Source: Candidatus Curtissbacteria bacterium RIFCSPLOWO2_01_FULL_41_18 (GTDB lineage: Bacteria > Patescibacteriota > Microgenomatia > Curtissbacterales > GWA2-41-24). From it: a DNA stretch of 5,794 nucleotides. Positions 1-5,092 of the stretch are shown here, piece by piece (positions within the stretch are counted from its first letter, which is position 1; each line of letters starts with the position of its first letter). The stretch lies in NCBI GenBank assembly GCA_001776475.1, contig MFBQ01000046.1, positions 1-5,794 on the forward strand, in the 5' to 3' direction. The position numbers and the translations under genes are program-made. Below the pieces are notes generated by a model. It saw only the letters and a program-made list of their open reading frames with translations, ran no database searches and was not told the origin of the DNA.

Positions 1-924
1 TTATTCGCTCTCATTCGCAATTTTACCAAATATCATCTTCCCGGCCACCGTTTGAAGCACTCTGACAACATTGACGGCAATTCGCCTGCCTTTGAGAATT
101 GCTCCCCCTTCAACAATAACCATCGTTCCGTCTTTAAGGTATCCAACTCCCTGATCTTTCTCACGACCAACCGTACTAATCATGATATTCAACCGCTCGT
201 TGGGCAAAACGACCGTCTTAACGGCGTTAGCAAGCTCGTTAACATTCAGCACTGAAACTCCCCTAATGTGTGAGACCTTGTTCAAATTAAAATCAACAGT
301 GATAACTTTAGCGCCCGCTTGTTTTGCCAGCCTGACAAGCTTATCATCAACACCGGCCTCTTTAGGCTCCGTATTTAAAACCACCACCCTGATCTTCTTA
401 CTTCTTTGAATTGTCGAAAGCACATCCAAGCCACGCCTACCTCTTTGTCGCCTAATTTCATCGGCGCTGTCTGAAAGCTGGTGAAGCTCTTTTACGACCG
501 CGGGCAATACCAGCAGCGTACCCGACAAAAAGCCAGTCTCAACAATATCAGCCAAACGGCCATCTATAAGCGCCGAGGTATCAACTAAAAGCGGATTTGT
601 GTATTTACCAGCAACTAGGCGGGCTGCCCCCTTCCTTCTCTTCAGGGATAAACCCGCAACCAACCGGCCAGGTGAACCGCTAGGCAGATAACCGGCAATC
701 TGACGCGCAAGTGCCGTAATTGACGCTCTGCCGGCTAACTCCAAAATATCCGGCAGTATAAAACCCAGAATTCCAAAAGCAACAAAGGCGACTAGAATAA
801 AAAAATAGCGGGCCGAGAAGGAAAAAACCTCGGCAGGAATAGCAGACCGGGCTATCAAAACACCTATAAATCCCAAGACAATGGCCAGAGCTGGTCTTAA
901 GAAAACTTTAAACTTATCAGTCAT
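1..924 (-). CDS. Membrane-anchored PIN-TRAM domain protein (YacL-like)
   Basis: Predicted membrane-tethered RNA-binding nuclease of 307 aa. Two hydrophobic segments lie at about residues 10-29 and 40-60. The PIN domain (about 112-235) shows the expected acidic residues: D115 in VDTSALIDGR, E146 in VVKEL, D193/D194 in VDDKL and D211 in TVDFN. A C-terminal TRAM domain (about 244-304) follows, a small beta-barrel that binds RNA. B. subtilis YacL has the same PIN-TRAM order but, as I recall, more membrane segments. I chose ATG 924 because GGAG (931-934) sits six bases upstream. An in-frame ATG at 945 would overlap radA by 20 bp and lacks such a site. The TAA stop is at 1-3, so the gene is complete. 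It follows radA by one base, implying cotranscription and probably translational coupling. RNA cleavage is inferred from the family; the substrate is unknown. Confidence 0.9.
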   Translation of the reverse strand: MTDKFKVFLRPALAIVLGFIGVLIARSAIPAEVFSFSARYFFILVAFVAFGILGFILPDILELAGRASITALARQIAGYLPSGSPGRLVAGLSLKRRKGAARLVAGKYTNPLLVDTSALIDGRLADIVETGFLSGTLLVLPAVVKELHQLSDSADEIRRQRGRRGLDVLSTIQRSKKIRVVVLNTEPKEAGVDDKLVRLAKQAGAKVITVDFNLNKVSHIRGVSVLNVNELANAVKTVVLPNERLNIMISTVGREKDQGVGYLKDGTMVIVEGGAILKGRRIAVNVVRVLQTVAGKMIFGKIANESE

Positions 925-925
925 T

Positions 926-2380
926 TTATTCTCCGTGGATTGCATAACTGGTGGCCTCCTCTAAAGTCTTAAACCTGTCGGGCGACACAAAATCGTTAAA
1001 ACCAAGCCTTTTTGCCTCTTCAACTCTAACCTTGAGATTGGCCACTGGCCGGAGTTCACCCAACAGGCCAACCTCTCCAAAAGCGCAAATTCCCTCTTTA
1101 ACGCTTTTGTCAACTGCTGCGGAAACAACTGCCAGCGCAGCGGGAAGATCTGCGGCCGGCTCGACAATCTTTAAACCTCCGGCAACATTCAAATATATGT
1201 CCAGATTGCCTAAAGCAAGCTTGGAAACTTTTGACAGTGAAGCGATGACAATTTGCATCCTGGAAAAATCCAGACCGCCAACTCTTCTTGTTGGAACAGG
1301 AAAGATTGTTGACGCGCACAAGGCTTGAATTTCGGCCAAAATCGGTCTGCCGCCGGCCAGAGTCGAAGTCACCACGCTGCCGGCACGTGCGCTGATTCGC
1401 TGCTCCAAAAATATTTGCGAAGGATTATCAACTTGGATTAACCCCTTATCTTGCATCTCAAAAACACCCACCTCAAAGGTTGATCCAAAGCGGTTTTTAC
1501 TGGACCGCAGCAACCTAAAAGCATGCATATCGTCGCCCTCAAGATTCAAGACCGCATCAACCAAATGCTCTAAAACCTTTGGGCCGGCAATACTACCCTC
1601 CTTAGTTACATGCCCAACGATAAAAACGCCAGTTTTTGCGCCTTTAGCGAACCTCTGTAAAATCTGCGAGCACTCGCGCAATTGACCTACACTGCCGGCA
1701 GATCCGCTGAGCTTTTGGGAAACTACTGTTTGGATTGAGTCAATTATCAGAAGTGTCGGGGAAAGTTTCTGCGCCGCAGCAATAATTGTTTCAACACCTG
1801 TCTCCGGCAGTATATACAGATCACCCAGTACCGTTCCCAACCTGTCTGCCCTAATTTTTACCTGTTGGCTGGATTCCTCACCGGTAACATAGAGCACTAC
1901 GTGCTCTGGGTTGTTAGGATTTTGGGCATTTGGGCCTTCGGCTCTGAGGACTTCGGCGGTGAGCTCAGTCGAACCGCTCAGGCTCGAAGAGCTCTTGGAA
2001 GTTTTTTTACCTACCGACCTAACAGCCAAATTGCCTAATTGCCCCTTTGCAATCTGCATTGCGCATTGCAAAAGCAATGTGCTTTTGCCAATTCCCGGAT
2101 CACCCGAAATTAAAACAATCGACCCGGGCACAACTCCCCCACCAAGAACCCTGTCGAATTCAGAAAAACCGGTTGATATTCTCTTTATTGCCTGGGATTT
2201 AACATCTGATAGTTTAAATAAATCTATATTCAGATTTTGCTGCCCCAAGGTAACTGCCGGCCGATCGCCAACTAGCGTTTCGACCAGACTGTTCCATTCT
2301 CCGCACTCTGGACACTTCCCCAAAAACGAAGCTGATTGGTAGCCACATTGTTGACATATAAATGTAGATGTCTGTTTCAT
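926..2380 (-). CDS. radA: DNA repair protein RadA (Sms)
   Basis: RadA is a cytosolic RecA-like ATPase that helps process recombination intermediates and drives branch migration. The 484-aa product shows the full family layout: an N-terminal zinc finger (C9, C12, C23, C26), Walker A GDPGIGKST at 93-101, Walker B LLIIDS at 210-215, the RadA signature KNRFG at 295-299, and a C-terminal Lon-protease-like domain (about 305-484). Typical RadA proteins are roughly 450-460 aa. The excess is explained by an insertion of about 48 residues (113-160), Ser- and Asn-rich, between the Walker A helix and the strand VVLYVTGEES. It is encoded by repeat DNA (see 1906-1994). The ATG at 2380 directly precedes the zinc finger; upstream sequence offers only a poor Shine-Dalgarno. 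No convincing promoter is visible in the repeat-filled gap to rpsA, so readthrough from rpsA is likely. Confidence 0.97.
   Translation of the reverse strand: MKQTSTFICQQCGYQSASFLGKCPECGEWNSLVETLVGDRPAVTLGQQNLNIDLFKLSDVKSQAIKRISTGFSEFDRVLGGGVVPGSIVLISGDPGIGKSTLLLQCAMQIAKGQLGNLAVRSVGKKTSKSSSSLSGSTELTAEVLRAEGPNAQNPNNPEHVVLYVTGEESSQQVKIRADRLGTVLGDLYILPETGVETIIAAAQKLSPTLLIIDSIQTVVSQKLSGSAGSVGQLRECSQILQRFAKGAKTGVFIVGHVTKEGSIAGPKVLEHLVDAVLNLEGDDMHAFRLLRSSKNRFGSTFEVGVFEMQDKGLIQVDNPSQIFLEQRISARAGSVVTSTLAGGRPILAEIQALCASTIFPVPTRRVGGLDFSRMQIVIASLSKVSKLALGNLDIYLNVAGGLKIVEPAADLPAALAVVSAAVDKSVKEGICAFGEVGLLGELRPVANLKVRVEEAKRLGFNDFVSPDRFKTLEEATSYAIHGE
1906..1994. repeat. Repeat tract inside radA: octad half-array plus CTCAG/TTCGA repeat
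   Basis: On the plus strand, G runs recur every 8 nt (1908, 1917, 1924, 1932, 1940), matching one arm of the octad family seen at 2471, 2955 and 3805. It is immediately followed by a degenerate copy (1935-1994) of the second family, with alternating CTGAG/CTCAG and TTCG/TCGAA cores. Both lie in frame within radA and encode most of the 48-residue insertion of RadA (gene positions 1901-2044). Confidence 0.7.
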
Positions 2381-2393
2381 ACCGCACTGTTTA

Positions 2394-2436
2394 CCCTGAG
2401 TATCCTGAGCCTTGTCGAAGGAAGTTTGCCGAAGGG
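2394..2436. repeat. CTCAGG/TTCGA interspersed repeat, intergenic copy
   Basis: Read on the minus strand, CCCTTCGG and CCTTCGAC are followed by GGCTCAGG and CTCAGGGTAAAC. CCTTCG and CTCAGG cores are each present twice. The copy at 3675-3717 shares the order and the exact 12-mer CTCAGGGTAAAC. It ends 14 nt before the radA start codon, so it lies within the radA ribosome-binding region. Confidence 0.75.
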
Positions 2437-2470
2437 CTGACAGATAAACTCGGAATGTGTCTTCGACATA

Positions 2471-2550
2471 ATGGTAATCTGGTATCAGGCTATCAGGTTC
2501 TCAGGCAGTGCCCAGATACCTGAACGCCCGACGACCTGACTACCTATAAA
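2471..2550. repeat. Octad palindrome spanning the rpsA stop codon
   Basis: Ten consecutive 8-nt units form two 40-nt arms meeting at 2510/2511. Left units follow the pattern CTGGTATC, AGGCTATC, AGGTTCTC; right units are reverse-complement-like (CCTGAACG, CCCGACGA, CCTGACTA). As RNA it would form a long imperfect hairpin after rpsA. The right arm contains the rpsA TAG stop (2540-2542) and its last codons. There is no U tract, so I do not call it a terminator. Confidence 0.75.
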
Positions 2551-3799
2551 GTATCGGTTTTTCCGAAACTACAGGGATCAGTGAAATTCGCCTGGATTTT
2601 GTGTCAATTGACTCCACAGTGCAGTAAAGCATCTGCCCAAGAGAGTAAGTTATATTCGGGGGAATCTTAGAAATATGCACCAAACCTTCAAGACCACCCT
2701 CAAGCGTGACAAAAACTCCGTAAGGTGTCACTTTGGCAACTGCAGTCAAAACCTCTTGATCCTTGGAGTATTTCTTAGAAACTTCCAGGAAAGGATCGAC
2801 AGCCAGCTGTTTAATACTCAAATTAAGCCTCCCGCCTAACTCGTCCTTGGCAATAACTACTACTTCAACCTTATCCCCAACCTTGAAATACTTAGCCGGA
2901 TCTTCAACTTTCTCCCATGAAATTTCCGAAATATGCACTAAGCCCTCGAGTTTGTCCAGGTTTTCAGGTTGTCGGGTTATCTGGTTATCAGGTTTCTTTT
3001 TCCCTGATTGCCTGATCACCTGATTGCCCGAAGACCCGACCTCCACCTCCACAAACACTCCAAACGGCAAAACCGCCGACACAACTCCGGCAAGCTTTTG
3101 GCCAATTTCTATCTTGGAAAGAAGCGCCAGAATTTGTGATAGATCGCCTTTATCCAGTTGCTTTTGAGAAAGAATCAATCTGTTTGACCCTCTATCCAGC
3201 TCAATTACTCTTGCAGACAGGCTCTTACCGATTAAATCAGAAAGCTTAGCAGGCGTTTTGGAAAGCTGGGAGGCTGGTAAAAAACCTCGAATCCCTTGCC
3301 ACTCACAAATTACTCCACCGCGATTGGCCTCAAGAGCCACGACTTCAATCTCCTCATTGGACTCACGCCTTTCCTCTAGTTCGCCCCATCTGGCATCGGC
3401 AGAAAGTTTCCGGAGAGAGAGCACCACTTGGCCTGCATCATTTTCCGGATAGAGTACAGTGGCGTCGATCGTATCCCCGACCGAAAGATTAGCAATTAAA
3501 TCAGAGGCTGCTTGAAGTTCTCGTCCGGCAATAACCCCTTCGCTCTTTGCCCCGATATCGACTAACACTTCGTCAGGCGAAACGGAAACTATTTTGCCGC
3601 TTACCTCCTGGTTACGTTTTAATGAGGCAATTTTGTAGCCAGTTGCAGCCAAAAGATCAGCCATCGTAGGCTTGCCCTGAGCGAGTTTACCCTGAGATTT
3701 TTCGAAGGGCCGAAGGGTGGCCAACCTGGTTCCAGTGGAAAATCTAGAAGGTTTCTTTGATGTGTCCTGTAATCGATTGCGAGAAGCCAACCATATCAC
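2540..3799 (-). CDS. rpsA: 30S ribosomal protein S1, four S1 domains
   Basis: S1 binds mRNA on the 30S subunit and aids initiation. The 419-aa maximal frame contains four S1 OB-fold domains at about 63-132, 148-215, 230-332 and 345-408. Domains 3 and 4 carry the typical GVFV and LEGLVHIS motifs. E. coli S1 has six domains; shorter versions are common elsewhere. Domain 3 is interrupted by about 30 residues (254-283) encoded by the octad palindrome at 2955-3042. The start is uncertain. GTG 3799 gives the maximal frame, but the sequence AAGGAA abuts it. TTG 3790 is better spaced from the same site. ATG 3664 (residue 46, MADLLAATGYK) begins the conserved part. The intervening basic tail partly encodes repeat DNA (3675-3717). 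The gene is probably first in an operon with radA and the PIN-TRAM gene. Confidence 0.93.
   Translation of the reverse strand: MIWLASRNRLQDTSKKPSRFSTGTRLATLRPFEKSQGKLAQGKPTMADLLAATGYKIASLKRNQEVSGKIVSVSPDEVLVDIGAKSEGVIAGRELQAASDLIANLSVGDTIDATVLYPENDAGQVVLSLRKLSADARWGELEERRESNEEIEVVALEANRGGVICEWQGIRGFLPASQLSKTPAKLSDLIGKSLSARVIELDRGSNRLILSQKQLDKGDLSQILALLSKIEIGQKLAGVVSAVLPFGVFVEVEVGSSGNQVIRQSGKKKPDNQITRQPENLDKLEGLVHISEISWEKVEDPAKYFKVGDKVEVVVIAKDELGGRLNLSIKQLAVDPFLEVSKKYSKDQEVLTAVAKVTPYGVFVTLEGGLEGLVHISKIPPNITYSLGQMLYCTVESIDTKSRRISLIPVVSEKPILYR
2955..3042. repeat. Octad palindrome inserted in frame in rpsA
   Basis: Five 8-nt units (TCCAGGTT, TTCAGGTT, GTCGGGTT, ATCTGGTT, ATCAGGTT) are followed by one 8-nt spacer (TCTTTTTC). 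Five reverse-complement-like units then follow (CCTGATTG, CCTGATCA, CCTGATTG, CCCGAAGA, CCCGACCT). Three octads equal eight codons, which explains the echoing peptides NQVIRQSG and NQITRQPE in S1. The insertion sits in a loop of domain 3 and keeps the frame. Confidence 0.85.
3675..3717. repeat. CTCAGG/TTCGA interspersed repeat in the S1 N-terminal tail
   Basis: The minus strand reads CCCTTCGG, CCCTTCGAAA, CTCAGGGTAAAC and GCTCAGGG, the same core order as the copy at 2394-2436, including an identical 12-mer. If S1 starts near 3790-3799, this copy encodes residues of about 28-42 of its tail. If S1 starts at 3664, it lies in the 5' leader just before the start. Confidence 0.75.
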
Positions 3800-3804
3800 T
3801 TCCT

Positions 3805-3915
3805 TGTTTGGGTTCTAGGTAATTGGGTTTTTAGGCTTTTTGGGGAAAAAAGGAAATTGCTAATTGCTATGTCCTAATTACCCAATAGCCCATTAACCTA
3901 ATAACCTAGTTGCCC
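3805..3915. repeat. Octad palindrome in the rpsA 5' leader
   Basis: G-rich units spaced about 8 nt run from 3810 to 3853 (such as CTAGGTAA, TTGGGTTT, TTAGGCTT). C-rich partners spaced exactly 8 nt run from 3873 to 3915 (such as CCTAATTA, CCCAATAG, CCTAATAA). The arms pair as an imperfect hairpin; CTAGGTTATTAGG against CCCAATTACCTAG pairs at 11 of 13 positions. The apex holds ATTGCTAATTGC. It is the same architecture as 2471 and 2955 with a more A+T-rich unit. Confidence 0.75.
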
Positions 3916-3918
3916 GCT

Positions 3919-3927
3919 ATTGTATCA
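3919..3927 (-). promoter_or_regulatory. Candidate extended -10 promoter of rpsA
   Basis: The minus strand has TGA then TACAAT (5 of 6 to TATAAT) as an extended -10; the -35 position is only T-rich. Transcription would start near 3912, giving a leader of about 110 nt that contains the whole octad hairpin at 3805-3915. No better promoter is visible between rpsA and the RAYT gene. Confidence 0.5.
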
Positions 3928-3957
3928 GTTTTTGACGGATAAAAAAAGCGCAGAAGA

Positions 3958-4024
3958 GGGCCTGAGCGGGGCCTGAGGGCCTGAGGGCCTGAGGGACGGT
4001 CCTAGGCCTGAGGGACGGTCCTAA
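3958..4024. repeat. GCCTGAGG tandem array with a duplicated 19-mer
   Basis: GCCTGAGG occurs head to tail at 3971, 3979 and 3987, preceded by a variant near 3961. A 19-nt unit of GCCTGAGG plus GACGGTCCTAR is then directly duplicated (3987-4005 and 4006-4024, differing at the last base). Each unit contains AGGGACGGTCCT with the near-palindromic core GGACGGTCC, also present inverted at 4758-4769. It lies 25 bp beyond the RAYT stop codon. Confidence 0.85.
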
Positions 4025-4048
4025 GAAAGACTGTGGTAATAGCCTAAT

Positions 4049-4714
4049 TTAAACATTCTTTTTCTTTTTAAGTTGGCTTCTTATGTGTTTCTTTTGAGCA
4101 GCTGTTGCGAATCGAACTGTTCCTAAAACAGCTTCTTCTTTTTCAAACAATTTTTCCATATCGCTCAAATCTTTGGTGATACCATCTAAAATAAATTTCT
4201 CGTACTCTCGTCTTGAGCCTTCGGTCTGACCAACTAATCGGATTATGTTTTGGTCAAGAAAATTAAGAGAGTCTTTACCCAAAGCTTCTCTGATACTGCT
4301 GTATGGATAGACCAACGGGTCGCTTATAAGACCAGCCTTCACAGGATTAAGGTAGATGTACTGGGAAAGTTTCAAGAAATAAGAATCATTCTCTATAAGA
4401 ATGCTTCTGAATCTATTTTGGAAAACCGGTCCCAGATGATTATAGGTTCGATTGAAGTACATCGAATAGCTTGTTCCAATAGAAGCCATTATTTTGGAAA
4501 TTGGAACCTTGCGGGTTTGGATGGAAAGATGAAAATGGTTTGGCATAAGACAGAAAGCATAAAGTGAGTGATCATATAGATTTTTAAGATCGCCAAGTTT
4601 TCTTAAGAAGTATTGGTAATCTCTATGGGTGAAGAAAATAGGCTGTTTATTAATACCCCTGTTGAAGACATGATAGAAAGCATTATTGAAGATAAATCGA
4701 GGACCTCGAGGCAT
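4049..4714 (-). CDS. REP-associated tyrosine transposase (RAYT, IS200-like Y1 domain)
   Basis: HUH-class single-strand DNA nuclease related to IS200/IS605 TnpA; RAYTs bind and cut REP hairpins. The 221-aa product is full length for the family. The family motifs are all present: YHVFNRG (14-20), the metal-binding HUH motif in MPNHFHL (H60 and H62), GPVFQNRFRSILI (95-107) and QYIYLNPVKAGL (118-129). This last helix holds the likely catalytic tyrosine, Y119, with Y121 as alternative. No frameshift or internal stop is seen, so the enzyme may be active. The C-terminal tail is Lys-rich. The start ATG at 4714 begins MPRGPR, typical of the family, and has no Shine-Dalgarno. Instead a near-consensus promoter ends six bases upstream, implying a leaderless mRNA. 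It lies just downstream of a 5S rRNA gene and is flanked by inverted 12-mers, its probable recognition sequences (inference). Confidence 0.95.
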   Translation of the reverse strand: MPRGPRFIFNNAFYHVFNRGINKQPIFFTHRDYQYFLRKLGDLKNLYDHSLYAFCLMPNHFHLSIQTRKVPISKIMASIGTSYSMYFNRTYNHLGPVFQNRFRSILIENDSYFLKLSQYIYLNPVKAGLISDPLVYPYSSIREALGKDSLNFLDQNIIRLVGQTEGSRREYEKFILDGITKDLSDMEKLFEKEEAVLGTVRFATAAQKKHIRSQLKKKKNV

Positions 4715-4720
4715 GCAGAA

Positions 4721-4749
4721 ATTATGCTATATTTGGGCTGTTGTGTCAA
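4721..4749 (-). promoter_or_regulatory. Near-consensus promoter for a leaderless RAYT mRNA
   Basis: TTGACA (4744-4749, perfect) is separated by 17 nt from CATAAT (4721-4726, 5 of 6). Only six bases separate the -10 from the RAYT ATG, so transcription should start at or within a base or two of the start codon. The -35 lies nine bases inside the right inverted 12-mer. Confidence 0.7.
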
Positions 4750-4757
4750 GCCTTTTG

Positions 4758-4769
4758 AGGACCGTCCCT
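4758..4769. repeat. Right inverted 12-mer of the RAYT unit
   Basis: AGGACCGTCCCT is the exact reverse complement of the 12-mers at 3992-4003 and 4011-4022 on the other side of the RAYT gene. Its core GGAC-C-GTCC is itself a near palindrome. It lies 29 bp from the 3' end of the 5S rRNA gene. Confidence 0.75.
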
Positions 4770-4798
4770 TTATTCTTGTTCTCGGGAGGTTTCTAAAA

Positions 4799-4916
4799 GT
4801 CCGGCGACGACCTATTTTCGCGGCACCTTGCGGTACAACTATCGTTGGCGCTGAGGCGTTTCACTATCTTGTTCGGAATGGTTAAGAGTGGTTCCACCTC
4901 GCTCTAGCCACCGGAC
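4799..4916 (-). rRNA. rrf: 5S ribosomal RNA
   Basis: The minus strand gives a 118-nt molecule closed by a 10-bp helix I: GTCCGGTGGC at 4916-4907 pairs with GTCGCCGGAC at 4808-4799, with two G-U pairs. Between them are 5S landmarks in the right order: GCGAGGTGGAACCAC (helix II/III), ATTCCGAAC (loop C), AGTGAAACGCC, AGCGCCAACGATAGT (loop A to helix IV/V) and AATAGGTCGTCGCC near the 3' end. Length and order match bacterial 5S. The ends are set by helix I and may differ by one or two bases. No 23S sequence precedes it: upstream are 176 bp of spacer and a protein gene. It is thus unlinked from 23S within the 878 bp visible upstream. No clear terminator follows; the RAYT unit starts 29 bp downstream. 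Confidence 0.93.
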
Positions 4917-4921
4917 AGCAT

Positions 4922-4950
4922 ATTCTACTATGTGGGGTTCTTAAGCGCAA
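4922..4950 (-). promoter_or_regulatory. Candidate proximal promoter of the 5S rRNA gene
   Basis: TTGCGC (4945-4950, 4 of 6) and TAGAAT (4922-4927, 5 of 6) are separated by 17 nt. Five bases lie between the -10 and the first base of 5S helix I, so transcription would begin at the mature 5' end and need little processing. Confidence 0.5.
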
Positions 4951-4990
4951 GCTTGGGGTGGGATCATTAGTAGTTTATATATCGCAAGAC

Positions 4991-5035
4991 ACCGAGTCTA
5001 ACTCGGTAGTCGCGCTTGACCAAGTCAGACTTGGT
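4991..5035. repeat. Pair of related 17-nt hairpins upstream of 5S
   Basis: ACCGAGTCTAACTCGGT (4991-5007) and ACCAAGTCAGACTTGGT (5019-5035) are each 7-bp perfect stems with 3-nt loops and the shared pattern ACCRAGTCNNACTYGGT. Their starts are 28 bp apart. The stem differences are compensatory (G-C against A-T), which suggests a conserved structure or repeat. The first extends through GAC/GTC and CGC/GCG in the minus RNA. Confidence 0.6.
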
Positions 5036-5057
5036 TTGATGCAACACCAGCTTGGAA

Positions 5058-5085
5058 ATTATACTAAAAGTGGAAAATTTATCAA
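5058..5085 (-). promoter_or_regulatory. Strong candidate promoter upstream of the hairpin pair and 5S
   Basis: TTGATA (5080-5085, 5 of 6) and TATAAT (5058-5063, perfect) are 16 nt apart on the minus strand. Transcription from about 5051 would run through the two hairpins into the 5S gene, giving a precursor with a leader of about 135 nt, or a separate small RNA. Confidence 0.6.
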
Positions 5086-5092
5086 CTATCAA

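Larger units (their letters stand above)
4011..4769 (-). mobile_element. RAYT unit bracketed by inverted 12-mers
   Basis: AGGGACGGTCCT at 4011-4022, with a second copy at 3992-4003, and its exact reverse complement AGGACCGTCCCT at 4758-4769 bracket one complete RAYT gene. GGGACGG-type motifs are, as I recall, also found beside RAYT genes in other bacteria. Boundaries are proposed from the inverted repeat alone; no target duplication is evident. RAYTs are usually single-copy residents that move REP sequences, so it may not transpose as a unit. Confidence 0.6.

Noticed and set aside
925..945. Upstream ATG at 945 for the PIN-TRAM gene
   Set aside because: ATG 924 has a well-placed GGAG site and follows the radA stop by one base.
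2955..3042. CRISPR-like regular array
   Set aside because: The units are contiguous 8-mers in inverted arms without unique spacers, and no cas gene is present.
951..3452. Several plus-strand and alternate-frame ORFs across radA and rpsA
   Set aside because: They are shadows of two highly conserved genes and show no motifs or ribosome-binding sites.
3941..3950. Terminator for the RAYT gene ending in seven T after GCGC (minus strand)
   Set aside because: No clean stem immediately precedes the T tract; only small GGACCGTCC palindromes lie further upstream.
4250..4567. Plus-strand ORF of 105 codons
   Set aside because: It lies entirely antisense to the well-supported RAYT gene.
4697..4710. TCGAGGACCTCGA palindrome at the RAYT start as an operator
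   Set aside because: It lies in codons 2-6 and is explained by coding constraint; nothing else supports binding.
4613..4885. Plus-strand ORF of 90 codons
   Set aside because: It is antisense to the start of the RAYT gene, its promoter and most of the 5S rRNA gene; no family resemblance.
4917..5092. tRNA gene next to 5S
   Set aside because: No T-loop GTTCGAATC-like motif or cloverleaf is present on either strand.
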